Of a DNA stretch of 64,000 nt, positions 42,933-51,460 are shown one piece after another. Each line of letters opens with the position of its first letter. Position 1 is the stretch's first letter. Under the pieces are notes generated by a model. The model had not been told where the DNA came from, made no database searches, and was given only the letters and a program-made list of their open reading frames with translations. A program made the position numbers and the translations under genes. Source of the DNA: Parahaliea mediterranea (lineage in GTDB: Bacteria > Pseudomonadota > Gammaproteobacteria > Pseudomonadales > Halieaceae). The DNA is taken from the NCBI RefSeq assembly GCF_003402235.1, contig NZ_QEWO01000008.1, positions 1 through 64,000 on the forward strand, in the 5' to 3' direction.

Positions 42933-44102
42933 ATGCTGCGCCGCCTTCCATACCTGTTACGCACAGGCTGCCTGTGCCTGATCGCCACGGCCAGCGCCAT
43001 TGCCAGCGCAGCCAGCCCCGCAGCCAATCCCGACACTATCAGCAACGAGGTGGCGGCCGTTGTGGCCGCGCAGGGCCTGGAGGGCGCCGCCCGCGCCCTT
43101 CGCGAGCAGCCCGGCTGGCAACCGCGCAAAGTGGTGGTGGCCCTGCCCCCCGCCTTTGCCGACGCCCTGCCCAACATGGAACAGCGCCTGCACGAGGCGG
43201 CGGGAGAGGTGGAACTGGTGCTGGACCGCTCCGGCGGCTGGCAGATCGACCCGGCCCTGCTGCCCGGCGCCGATGGCGTGATCGGCTTTTGCACCGCCGC
43301 CACACTGGCAGCGGCCAAGGACCTGTTCTGGCTGCACAGCTACACCGTCGGCGTAGACCGCTGCTCCGATGCAGACCCGGTTTTGTTCCAGGGCCGGGTA
43401 TTTTCCAACAGCAAGCGGCTGTCTGGCCCCACCATCGCCGAGCACAGCATTGCCATGCTGATGAGCATTGCCCGGGCGCTGCCCGCCTACCAGCGCGCGC
43501 AGGACAGCAGCGATTGGAACCGCGCCATTGCCGGGCAGGAACGCTTTGGCGAGCTGGCCGGCAAAACCCTGCTGGTGGTGGGCCTTGGCGGCATTGGCAC
43601 CGAGGTGGCCCAGCGCGCCCACGGCCTGGGCATGCGGGTGATCGCCACCCGCAACTCATCGCGCAGCGGGCCGGACTACGTGGACTACGTGGGCCTGGCG
43701 GATGAGCTGGGCGCGCTGTCCAAGCAGGCCCACGTCATCGTGAACGCCCTGCCCCTGACCGACGACACCCGCGGCCTGTTCGACAGGGACTTTTTCGCCG
43801 GCGCCCGCCCCGGGGCCATTTTCATCAGCGTGGGCCGCGGCGCCAGCACCGTTACCGACGACCTGGTGGCGGCGCTGCAGTCCGGCCAGTTGTACGGCGC
43901 CGGCTTGGATGTCACCGACCCCGAGCCCCTGCCCGCCGACCACCCACTGTGGCAGATGGAGCGGGTTGTCATCACTCCCCATGTCGCCGCCAGCGGCGGC
44001 GATGCCCGCTATCGCTCGGCCCTGATTGCGGTGGAGAACCTGCGCCGCTACGTGGCCGGGGAGGCCCTGCTGAACCCGGTGGATATGGCGCGGGGCTATT
44101 AA
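42933..44102 (+). CDS. D-2-hydroxyacid dehydrogenase with signal peptide
   Basis: A 389-residue NAD(P)-dependent D-isomer 2-hydroxyacid dehydrogenase. Rossmann motif VVGLGGIGTEV (about residue 214), catalytic Arg in SVGRGAS, Glu in TDPEPLP and His in ITPHVAASGG are all present. Unusually, the chain begins with a clear export signal (MLRRLPYLLRTGCLCLIATA then SAIASAAS). ATG 42933 has CAGGGAG 6 nt upstream, and the signal is in frame with it, so this is not an artefact of start choice. A soluble NAD-enzyme in the periplasm is odd, because free NAD is scarce there. Either it binds its cofactor tightly (Tat-like export lacks a twin-Arg here) or it acts as a non-redox binding protein. Confidence 0.85.
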   Translation: MLRRLPYLLRTGCLCLIATASAIASAASPAANPDTISNEVAAVVAAQGLEGAARALREQPGWQPRKVVVALPPAFADALPNMEQRLHEAAGEVELVLDRSGGWQIDPALLPGADGVIGFCTAATLAAAKDLFWLHSYTVGVDRCSDADPVLFQGRVFSNSKRLSGPTIAEHSIAMLMSIARALPAYQRAQDSSDWNRAIAGQERFGELAGKTLLVVGLGGIGTEVAQRAHGLGMRVIATRNSSRSGPDYVDYVGLADELGALSKQAHVIVNALPLTDDTRGLFDRDFFAGARPGAIFISVGRGASTVTDDLVAALQSGQLYGAGLDVTDPEPLPADHPLWQMERVVITPHVAASGGDARYRSALIAVENLRRYVAGEALLNPVDMARGY

Positions 44103-44253
44103 GGGGCACTTATAGGGTGCACTTGTAGGCACGCGCTTATAGGGGCCGCACTGCGCTGTAAACCCCCGTTCGGCTGAGGGAAAACCACACCCTGCTCCGC
44201 CGACACAAACCACGTTATTCAGGCCTGCCACGTGTTGCTGCGGCGAGCCCAAC

Positions 44254-44282
44254 TTGACGCATTAACGGAATCGGAATATATA
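44254..44282 (+). promoter_or_regulatory. Promoter of the PHA depolymerase gene
   Basis: TTGACG (44254-44259), 17-bp spacer, TATATA (44277-44282): a near-consensus sigma-70 promoter 47 nt before the start. A strong ribosome binding site AGGAGG follows at about 44318. Confidence 0.7.
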
Positions 44283-44329
44283 TACCGATAGGGAAGCACC
44301 CACCGACAATAACAACAGGAGGTTCCACC

Positions 44330-45163
44330 ATGCGCATTCGCACCCTAATCACCCTGTGCAGCCTGCTCTTTTTGCCGTCCACCTGGGCCGATGCCAACTC
44401 GCGCTGCACCGAGCAGGCCCGGTCGTGGTTCTCCCCGGCCAGCATCAGTTGCAGCTATCGCAGCCTGTCGCTGCCTTCGGGGCCGCACACCAGCCGGGAA
44501 ATACACTACGAACTGCCCCTGGGCACGCCGCCGCCGGGGGGGTGGCCGGTGGCCCTGCTGTACCAGGGCTCCATCTTCCCGGTGGCGTTCACGCGTGATG
44601 GCAACGCGCCTTTTGGCGGCCTGTACGAAGCCAAAACGATCAAGACCCTGCTAGATGCGGGCTACGCCGTGCTGGCGCCCCGGGCGCCCCTGGAACTGGC
44701 CTGGCTGACCAACTCCGCCGGGCCTGCCACGGTCTATAACATCACCACCGACTACACCTTCCTCAGCAACGTATTCGCCCATATTGCTAGCGGCGGCTTT
44801 GGCCCCCTCAACCCAAACCGCAAATACGCCACCGGCATTTCCAGCGGCGGCTACAACACCAGCCGCATGGCGGTCTCCTTTCCCGGTGAATTTCGCGCGC
44901 TGGTGGTGCATTCCGGCAGCTACGCCACCTGCCTGGGCCCCGCCTGCGTGGTGCCGCTGAGCCTGCCGACGGATCACCCGCCAACCTACTTCATCCACGG
45001 CTTTGCCGACCTCATTGTGCCCTGGTGGAGCATGGACAATTACTACGACCGCCTGCTGTGGCACGGCATTGAAACCGGCCGCCACACCGACCTGACGGCC
45101 GGCCACGAATGGCTGCCGCAGTCCGCGCAATTGGTGCTGAACTGGTTTAACGCCCACCCCTGA
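44330..45163 (+). CDS. phaZ: Secreted medium-chain-length PHA depolymerase
   Basis: A 277-residue exported serine hydrolase. Signal peptide MRIRTLITLCSLLFLPSTWA; oxyanion region ALLYQGSIFP; lipase box GISSGG with Ser at 171-172; Asp near 227 in HGFADLIVPW; His near 259 in GHEWLPQ. These positions and the total length agree with what I recall of the Pseudomonas fluorescens GK13 mcl-PHA depolymerase (278 residues, Ser172-Asp228-His260). It would release 3-hydroxyacid oligomers from environmental mcl-polyhydroxyalkanoates. AGGAGG precedes the ATG, and a strong promoter lies at 44254. Downstream come a TetR gene, an alpha/beta hydrolase and a TBDR. Confidence 0.83.
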   Translation: MRIRTLITLCSLLFLPSTWADANSRCTEQARSWFSPASISCSYRSLSLPSGPHTSREIHYELPLGTPPPGGWPVALLYQGSIFPVAFTRDGNAPFGGLYEAKTIKTLLDAGYAVLAPRAPLELAWLTNSAGPATVYNITTDYTFLSNVFAHIASGGFGPLNPNRKYATGISSGGYNTSRMAVSFPGEFRALVVHSGSYATCLGPACVVPLSLPTDHPPTYFIHGFADLIVPWWSMDNYYDRLLWHGIETGRHTDLTAGHEWLPQSAQLVLNWFNAHP

Positions 45164-45240
45164 GCCACCGGCAGGCGGGCATCCAGCAGGCACCCGATGG
45201 CGTGCTATGATCAGCCGCTCTCATTCGGGGCAACAAGCAC

Positions 45241-45873
45241 ATGGATGTATTCAAACCTCTGGTCAGCGTGCCCATGCCGGCCCAGGCGCGCAGCCAGCAG
45301 GCACTGGAGCGCTTCCTTGCCGCCGGCGAGGGCCTGCTGGCGGCCAACCGTTTTGAAGAGGCCGGCGTGGCGGAGATCGCCCGGGAGGCAAAGTCCTCCG
45401 TGGGCACCTTCTACCGGCTGCTGGAAGACAAGGAACGGCTGCTGCTGCTGTTATTGCAGCGCTTTTTGATGAATGTCGAGCAGATTGTGGACGAGAAGTT
45501 CGACCCCGACGCCTGGGCGGGCGATTCCCTTGAGGCCGTTGCCGAAGGGCTGGTCGGGTTTTTCGTGCAATTGTATCGCGGCCGCCGCGGAGTACTGCGC
45601 GCGCTGATTCTGCGCGCCTCCCGCGATACCCTGGTGCGCGACCGCATCCATGTCACCAACGATTTTGTGTCACGCAAAACCGCCGCCGTGCTCCAGCGCC
45701 ACCTGAGCGAGATTCACCACCCCCGCCCGGAAAAGGCCGCCCGTTTCATCTCGCACATTGTGCTGGGCGCGCTCAACCAGCACACCGTGACCGGCAGCCT
45801 GGGCAACACCAGCCAGCGGGAACTGGTGGAAGAACTGAGCCGCGTCTTTCTGTCCTACCTCAGCCTGAAATAG
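45241..45873 (+). CDS. TetR-family regulator
   Basis: A 210-residue regulator with HTH region VAEIAREAKSSVGTFYRLLE DK and a helical ligand domain ending FLSYLSLK. ATG 45241 has GGGG 8 nt upstream. It is 78 nt after the depolymerase and 111 nt before the hydrolase-TBDR pair, whose promoter region contains an inverted repeat; it probably controls that pair or the depolymerase. Confidence 0.85.
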   Translation: MDVFKPLVSVPMPAQARSQQALERFLAAGEGLLAANRFEEAGVAEIAREAKSSVGTFYRLLEDKERLLLLLLQRFLMNVEQIVDEKFDPDAWAGDSLEAVAEGLVGFFVQLYRGRRGVLRALILRASRDTLVRDRIHVTNDFVSRKTAAVLQRHLSEIHHPRPEKAARFISHIVLGALNQHTVTGSLGNTSQRELVEELSRVFLSYLSLK

Positions 45874-45922
45874 CCCTCGAGCGGCACAGCCGGGCCAGCC
45901 GCTGCTTTTACGCTCACCCCTA

Positions 45923-45951
45923 TTGTAATCGGAATTCGGATTCCATAATAT
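45923..45951 (+). promoter_or_regulatory. Promoter/operator of the hydrolase-TBDR pair
   Basis: TTGTAA (45923-45928), 17 bp, TAATAT (45946-45951). The spacer carries GGAATTCGGATTCC (45931-45944; GGAAT/ATTCC arms). The AATCGGAAT word also occurs before the depolymerase gene at about 44269, hinting at a shared operator. Confidence 0.5.
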
Positions 45952-45984
45952 GGCGCCATTACAAGCCATAAGAACCCCAGCGCC

Positions 45985-46830
45985 ATGCCCCACCGCCAGC
46001 CGCCGAGCATCCACTTCCAGCGCCATGGCACGGGCGCGCCCGTACTGCTGATTCACGGCCTGGGCTCGCGCGGCAGCGACTGGGATTTCCAGATACCCGC
46101 CCTCAGCGCCGACTACCAGGTGATCACCGTCGACCTGCGCGGGCACGGCGCCAGCCCCCTGGGGCCTACCCCGATGAGCATTCCCGCTATGGCGGCGGAG
46201 CTGACCGCCCTGCTGGATACGCTGGCGCTGGCGCCGGTGCATGTGGTGGGGTTTTCCCTCGGTGGCATGGTGGCGCAGGAAATGGCGCTACAGGCACCCG
46301 GGCGGCTGCGCAGTCTGTGCCTGATCAATTCCGGGCCCTGCGCTTTGCCGGGCCGGCTGCGCCGCCACATTGAGCTATGCACGCGCACCGCGCTGATACG
46401 GCTGCTGGGCATGCGCTGGCTGGGCAGGCTGCTGGCCCGGCGCCTGTTCCCCCGGGCCAGCCAGCGCAGCCTGGCCACACGCTTCGGGCAGCAGCTGGCG
46501 GCAATGCCAAGGGCCTCTTATCTCGCCGCCCTCCAGGCCCTGCGCCACTGGGACATTACCCCGCGCCTTGGCGACATCCACACCCCCACCCTGATCCTTG
46601 CCGCCGACCGGGACTACACCCCCGTGCCCCTGCGCCGGGCACTGGCCGGGCGCATGCCGCGCTGCGAGTTTGCCGTTGTCGGCGACTCCGGGCACGCATC
46701 GCCCATGGACCAGCCCGACACCGTCAATCGCCTGCTGCGCGATTTTCTCGCGCGCCAGCAGGCGCCACAGCAACCCACCGAAACAATAACAACCCTCCCC
46801 GCAGGAGATCGTCATGCACAAGCCCACTAA
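45985..46830 (+). CDS. Alpha/beta hydrolase
   Basis: A 281-residue cytoplasmic alpha/beta hydrolase. Oxyanion motif LLIHGLGSRGSDWD, RGHGASP loop, nucleophile elbow GFSLGG (Ser near residue 91), acid in AADRDYTP and His in GDSGHASP. It resembles esterases and carboxylesterase/lactonase enzymes of the 3-oxoadipate enol-lactonase group. Its last 17 nt overlap the start of the next TBDR gene, so the two are coupled. With the upstream PHA depolymerase, an oligomer esterase role is possible. Confidence 0.85.
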   Translation: MPHRQPPSIHFQRHGTGAPVLLIHGLGSRGSDWDFQIPALSADYQVITVDLRGHGASPLGPTPMSIPAMAAELTALLDTLALAPVHVVGFSLGGMVAQEMALQAPGRLRSLCLINSGPCALPGRLRRHIELCTRTALIRLLGMRWLGRLLARRLFPRASQRSLATRFGQQLAAMPRASYLAALQALRHWDITPRLGDIHTPTLILAADRDYTPVPLRRALAGRMPRCEFAVVGDSGHASPMDQPDTVNRLLRDFLARQQAPQQPTETITTLPAGDRHAQAH

Positions 46831-49057
46831 GCCCTTTACCCTCGCCGCGCTGGCACTGGCGGTGGCCACCACCAGCCAGGCCGAGCCCGCATCGCCCGCG
46901 CCCCAGGCAATGCTGGAGGAAGTCATCGTAACGGCGCAGCGCCGCGACCAGTCGCTGCAGGATGTCCCCCTGTCGGTCAGCGCCTTTGGCGCCGACCAGC
47001 TGCAACAGGCCGGCGTGTCCACCCTGGTCGACCTGCAGCAAAGCGCGCCCAATGTCACGCTGGCGCCCAGCCGCGGCACCAATTCAACGCTCACCGCCTT
47101 CATTCGCGGGGTCGGGCAGCAGGACCCACTGTGGGGCTTCGAACCGGGCGTGGGGCTCTACCTGGACGATGTCTATATCGCGCGCCCCCAGGGCGCGGTG
47201 CTGGATGTGTACGATGTGGAGCGGGTGGAAATTCTGCGCGGCCCCCAGGGCACGCTGTACGGCAAAAACACCATTGGCGGGGCGGTCAAATACGTCACCC
47301 GGCGCCTCAGCGGCGAACCGGAGCTGGCCCTGGGCGCACAGCTTGGCAACTACAACCAGCGCGATGTCACCGGGTCGGGCAGCATTGCCCTTGGCGACAA
47401 CCTGTACCTTGGCGCGGCGCTGGCGTCGTTCAAGCGCGACGGCTATGGCGAGCTGCTTACCTTCGATGCCCCCAACTACGACAAGGAGGTACTCAGCGGC
47501 CGGCTGAGCCTGGAATGGCAGCCGGTGGATGCGCTGTTTGTCCGCCTGCAGTACGACCGCACCAGCGACCAGTCCAATGCCAAGGGCGGCCACCGCATGA
47601 CCGTTGGCGCCATTGGCGGCGCGCCGGTGCTCGACGATGTCTACGACTCGCGCGCCGGCCTGGACCCGGCCACCGAGGTGAACACCGAGGGCGCCGCCCT
47701 GAATGTGGAGTACGACCTCGACAGCCAGTGGACGCTGAAGTCGATCACCGCCTACCGCGAGGGTGACAGCATTGGCCCGATCGATTTCGACAACCTGGAA
47801 GTCAACGATTTCGACGTGCCGGCCCGGGTGAACGACCACCAGTTCAGCCAGGAGCTGCAGTTGCTGTACAGCGCCGAGCGCTGGCACATGGTGTCGGGGC
47901 TTTACTACTTCACAGGCAGCTCCGGCGGCCGCTTCGACGCCATCCTCGGGCAGACCGTGCCCGGCGCACTGATCGGCCTGCCCCTGCCGTGGATTCCGCT
48001 GATCCAGACCACCTATGGCGATGCCGACACTGAGAGCTACTCCGCCTTTGTCGATGTCGACTACAACCTCAGCGAGCGCTGGTCGGTGACCCTTGGCGGG
48101 CGCTACACCGAAGACCGCAAGGATGCCTTGGTGTTCTTCGAGCAATTCGGCAACTTCAGTGGCGACCCGGATGACCCGGTGCGCATTCCCGTTGCCGTGC
48201 TGTCGGACTATGAAAACAGCAAAACCTTCGCCGAGTTCTCGCCCCGGGTCAGCGCCCGCTACCAGCTTGACGATGGCACGATGCTGTATGCGAGTTACAG
48301 CGAAGGCTTCAAGAGCGGCGGCTTTGATATGCGCGGCAACCAGGCCGCCAACCCGCAGACGGTGGAAGGCTTCGACCCGGAAACCGTCGACAGCTGGGAG
48401 CTTGGCCTGAAGGGCGAATTCCTTGAGCGCCGCCTGCGCCTGAACCTGGCCGCCTTCTACGCCAGCTACCAGGATATGCAGGTGGTCACTTCCGTGGGGT
48501 TTGCCAACAACGCGCTGGGCTTTTTAGTGCCAGTACAGAATGTGGAGAACGTCGGCGAGGCCACCCTGCAGGGGGTGGAGCTGGAATCCGAGGTGCAACT
48601 GGGCGGCAGCCTTCGCCTGGCGGCCAACGTGGGCTACATCGACACCCGGATCGATGAATGGCTGACGGCGGACCCGTCCGGCGCCACCGTGGATGTCGCC
48701 GACCAGCGCGATATCCAGAACACCCCGCGCTGGACCGGCCAGCTGGCCCTCAGCAGTGATATCGAGCTCGGCGCATACGGCCATATGACGGGGACCGTCT
48801 CGGTGGCCTACCGCGACGCGGTGCAGATGTTCGAGGTGCCATCACCCATTGATGAAGACGGCTACACCCTGTGGAATGCCAGCCTGCTGTGGTACTCCCC
48901 CAGCGAGCAGTGGTCACTCGGCCTGCACGGTCGCAACCTTGGCGACACCGAATACCGGGTGGCCGGCTACAACTTCCCGACCACCGGCGAAGGCGAGGTG
49001 ATCGGGTACTACGGGGCGCCGCGCACGGTTTCTGTGGCGCTCGATTACCGCTTTTGA
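46814..49057 (+). CDS. TonB-dependent receptor, coupled to hydrolase
   Basis: A 747-residue outer-membrane receptor. Signal peptide ends TTSQAEPA; TonB box MLEEVIVTAQRRD; plug motifs VERVEILRGPQGTLYGKN and TIGGAVKYVTRRL; barrel ends VSVALDYRF. GGAGA lies 6 nt before the ATG, inside the end of the hydrolase gene. Together with the hydrolase and the secreted PHA depolymerase upstream it would make a degrade-import-hydrolyse route, but the cargo is inferred from context only. Mobile-element debris follows directly. Confidence 0.92.
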   Translation: MHKPTKPFTLAALALAVATTSQAEPASPAPQAMLEEVIVTAQRRDQSLQDVPLSVSAFGADQLQQAGVSTLVDLQQSAPNVTLAPSRGTNSTLTAFIRGVGQQDPLWGFEPGVGLYLDDVYIARPQGAVLDVYDVERVEILRGPQGTLYGKNTIGGAVKYVTRRLSGEPELALGAQLGNYNQRDVTGSGSIALGDNLYLGAALASFKRDGYGELLTFDAPNYDKEVLSGRLSLEWQPVDALFVRLQYDRTSDQSNAKGGHRMTVGAIGGAPVLDDVYDSRAGLDPATEVNTEGAALNVEYDLDSQWTLKSITAYREGDSIGPIDFDNLEVNDFDVPARVNDHQFSQELQLLYSAERWHMVSGLYYFTGSSGGRFDAILGQTVPGALIGLPLPWIPLIQTTYGDADTESYSAFVDVDYNLSERWSVTLGGRYTEDRKDALVFFEQFGNFSGDPDDPVRIPVAVLSDYENSKTFAEFSPRVSARYQLDDGTMLYASYSEGFKSGGFDMRGNQAANPQTVEGFDPETVDSWELGLKGEFLERRLRLNLAAFYASYQDMQVVTSVGFANNALGFLVPVQNVENVGEATLQGVELESEVQLGGSLRLAANVGYIDTRIDEWLTADPSGATVDVADQRDIQNTPRWTGQLALSSDIELGAYGHMTGTVSVAYRDAVQMFEVPSPIDEDGYTLWNASLLWYSPSEQWSLGLHGRNLGDTEYRVAGYNFPTTGEGEVIGYYGAPRTVSVALDYRF

Positions 49058-49105
49058 TATGGCCTTTTCTGTCAACAGGCACGAAGCCGTTTCTCGTTGA
49101 GTCAC

Positions 49106-49231
49106 GAAGAGATGAAGGGTGTGGATCGGGATGTCCGAATAACACGGGATGAGCAAGGCGACGCGAGGGCGACCTTCGCGACGATGGATCATTCTGATAT
49201 CCGCGGGTTGGCTACCGCACTTCATCTCTTC
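49106..49231. repeat. 126-bp inverted-repeat element
   Basis: Bounded by perfect 12-bp inverted repeats GAAGAGATGAAG (49106-49117) and CTTCATCTCTTC (49220-49231), with further imperfect pairing inside (about 49135-49150 against 49190-49205). It lies between the TBDR gene and the IS110 remnant, and may be an independent MITE-like element or a decayed IS end. Overlapping open frames show no family features. Confidence 0.6.
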
Positions 49232-49405
49232 TTCGCGGGGCTGCCTCGGTCTAGGGACGGGGATCATCGGGGAAGATGCCCACATAAAAGCGTCGAGGAT
49301 TCCCCTCGTCGTTCCCTCGCATCGCCTTGCCGATCCAGTGTTCAGCGGTGTGGCGCTGTCAGCTCATGGCGGCACCTCCACGCGACGTCGACGGTCGACA
49401 GTGAT
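49232..49405. other. Degenerate sequence beside the IS110 remnant
   Basis: No gene is recognisable. Read on the minus strand it is the DNA immediately 3' of the transposase remnant, so part of it is probably the old right end of the insertion sequence. Confidence 0.4.
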
Positions 49406-49853
49406 TCACTGTTCAGCCAGTTCGACATGACGCCCGATATCCCAGATGAAGCCCGCCAGCTCGCGTGCGAGCGAGGTCTCGGATTGCCTCGTCGCGCGCA
49501 TCGGGCACGACAATGCTGACCAGGTTGCCGGCACGGGATTCCTTCGCCAGCAGCAGGGCGTCGCGCCGGTCGGTCTTAATCCGTTTGTCGGCTGCACAGC
49601 GGTTGATGTGCGAGGGAGCGATAACGTCACAATCCCAGCCTTGGCTGCGCAGGTAGCGCGCCCAGCCGTAGCCGCAAACGATGTGTGCGTGGGCCTTATC
49701 GGCCACATGCAGCAACGATTTGGTAAGGGAAGATGGCACCGTTGTCACGGTGCCCACGAACCGCGGCGGTTTGCGCCCGGGCTCTGCCACGGCGACGGCG
49801 ATGGAGTCCTTGTGAACATCAAGTCCGATGTAGGAAGTGCTATGCTTATTCAT
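49406..49853 (-). pseudogene. IS110-family transposase, internally deleted
   Basis: The minus strand starts MNKHSTSYIGLDVHKDSIAV, the N terminus of IS110 transposases with the first Asp of the DEDD (RuvC-like) site, and continues through DKRIKTDRRDALLLAKESRA and PDARDEAIRDLARTRA. The reading then shifts frame and jumps to an IS110 C-terminal end, ARELAGFIWDIGRHVELAEQ, and stop. About two-thirds of a normal ~330-400-residue protein, including the catalytic Ser region, is missing. It therefore cannot transpose by itself. No nearby full copy is seen. Confidence 0.82.
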
Positions 49854-49985
49854 GGTCTGCCTCCACAGATGGCTTGCAGAAATACACCTCGGTGCACTCT
49901 GCATGTGGCAAGGCGCGCCTCGGTGCGTAATCCACGATACCGGGAGGCAGACCCCTCCCTCAAATTATCTCGGTGCCTGATGCAG
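49854..49985 (-). mobile_element. IS110 5' non-coding end, possible bridge-RNA region
   Basis: The 130 nt upstream of the transposase remnant are non-coding but structured: a hairpin GGGAGG-CAGACC-CCTCCC (49942-49959), an inverted pair CTCTGCAT (about 49897) and ATGCAGAG (about 49981), and three copies of CTCGGTGC. IS110 elements encode a bridge RNA in such a non-coding end. Whether this degraded copy still carries guide loops cannot be told by eye. Confidence 0.45.
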
Positions 49986-50014
49986 AGCGCGTCAGGCCAT
50001 GATGTCTAGGGCGC

Positions 50015-51433
50015 TCAGAACACCCGGAACCGCCGCTGCACATGCTGCTGGCGTACCGCGATCGCCTGCCGCCGCTGGGCGGGTGTGACCGCTGGCGTGT
50101 CCGCCGGAAAGCAGTCGCGCACCGCGGCAAAGGGCACCACCCTGGCGCTGATGGTGGGCCATTTGTCCTCGGGCGGCAGGGTGCTGTAGGCCCAGCGGTG
50201 TGACAGGTAGCCGCGCCGCAGGCCGGTGGTGTCCACCCAGTTGGGCACCCCCGGGTCGCGGTGGGCCACCACCCAGCGCTGCACGCCGTCCTCGCCCATA
50301 TGCATCTGGAAGCCGTTGAGGCTGCTCTGGTGGTTGGCGTAATCCGGCGATTCGCCCCACAGGTTGCCCAGGTGCATGCCGATGTAGTTCGGCTCGCCGT
50401 GGTAGCGGGCCTCGATGTACAGGGCCTCGTCTTCGGCTAGGTCGAAGATGCCGCCGGCGTAGATGTTGGTGCTCATGCCACCGCCGGTATCGCCCGATGC
50501 GGCGTTGGGCTGGTTGTAGCCGTTCACCGGCATGAAGTAACGCCCCTCACCCTCATGGCGGCCGTTACAGTTGAGAATGCGATCGTAAAAGGCCAGCCAG
50601 AAATGCATCTGTCCGCGCACGATGCCACCCAGCTTGCGCAGCTGGTTGGCGGTGTGGGCGCTGTTCAGCGCCGGCGGCTGCTGGCCCTCGGTATCCAGGC
50701 AGGTGATGGACAGGTGCACCGGCTGCTCCCGCGCCCAGTCATGGAACAGCTGCCGGCCGCTCACGGTGGTGGCGTAGCGCTCGCCCGCTTCCGGGTGCTG
50801 CCTGGAGGGCGGCTTGCGGGTGCAGATGAAGTTGCCGCTGTAGCCCGCTGGCCGCTCGGGGCCCAGGTGCAGCTCCAGCACCCCGTCGGGGCCCACGGCC
50901 AGCTGTGAGCTGTCCAGGGTGCCAAAGCCGGTGCGCCCGCCCGGCATCAGCTCGCGCAGGTCACCGGTATCGCCCGCCATGGGGCCGCCGGCCACCTCGA
51001 AAATCAGGTACTGGGGCGCCAGCGGCCCGCTGGCGGCCGGCGGCTCGCCCGTCCAGTGGCCGTGGGGCGGCAGCTGGGCCCGCACCCGGTAGTGCTTGCG
51101 GCCATCCAGGGGGGCGTAAAAATAAATCGCGTCGGCATTGTCGATGGTGGATTTGTTGTACACCGACAACGCATTGCGAAAGGCGGGAAAGTCCGGGTCT
51201 TCGTGGAAGGCCCGCTCCACCGCATGGTGGATAAAACCGGCCAGGTAGCGGTAGCCCTCCGCCAGGTTGCGGTCGGTGGCCGGTGGCGCAAAGCAGTCGG
51301 GGCTGTCGATCACATTCCGGGCGGCCTGCAAATCGTCGATCAGGTCGTCCCAGGCGGCTTTCAGCTGTTCACGGGCTGCTTCGTTGCTGTTGCTGTTGCT
51401 GTTGCTGTTGGTGCTGGTATTGGTATCGTTCAC
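50015..51433 (-). CDS. DUF1214-domain protein
   Basis: A 472-residue cytoplasmic protein. A Asn/Ser-rich start (NDTNTSTNSNSNSNSNEAAR, encoded by a repetitive tract) precedes a helical segment, and the C-terminal half has the DUF1214-type block ending VQRWVVAHRDPGVPNWVDTT. There is no signal peptide. The family is widespread in mycobacteria, sphingomonads and marine gammaproteobacteria next to lipid or steroid genes, but its biochemistry is not known to me. GTG 51433 has AAGGAG 9 nt upstream. It is the last gene of a sulfotransferase-SDR-DUF1214 operon. Confidence 0.75.
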   Translation of the reverse strand: MNDTNTSTNSNSNSNSNEAAREQLKAAWDDLIDDLQAARNVIDSPDCFAPPATDRNLAEGYRYLAGFIHHAVERAFHEDPDFPAFRNALSVYNKSTIDNADAIYFYAPLDGRKHYRVRAQLPPHGHWTGEPPAASGPLAPQYLIFEVAGGPMAGDTGDLRELMPGGRTGFGTLDSSQLAVGPDGVLELHLGPERPAGYSGNFICTRKPPSRQHPEAGERYATTVSGRQLFHDWAREQPVHLSITCLDTEGQQPPALNSAHTANQLRKLGGIVRGQMHFWLAFYDRILNCNGRHEGEGRYFMPVNGYNQPNAASGDTGGGMSTNIYAGGIFDLAEDEALYIEARYHGEPNYIGMHLGNLWGESPDYANHQSSLNGFQMHMGEDGVQRWVVAHRDPGVPNWVDTTGLRRGYLSHRWAYSTLPPEDKWPTISARVVPFAAVRDCFPADTPAVTPAQRRQAIAVRQQHVQRRFRVF

Positions 51434-51460
51434 GCCCTTCTCCTTATTCGTCGGTAGCCG

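Noticed and set aside
49097-49519. 140-codon plus-strand open frame
   Set aside because: It runs through the inverted-repeat element and antisense to the IS110 remnant, with no family-like sequence.
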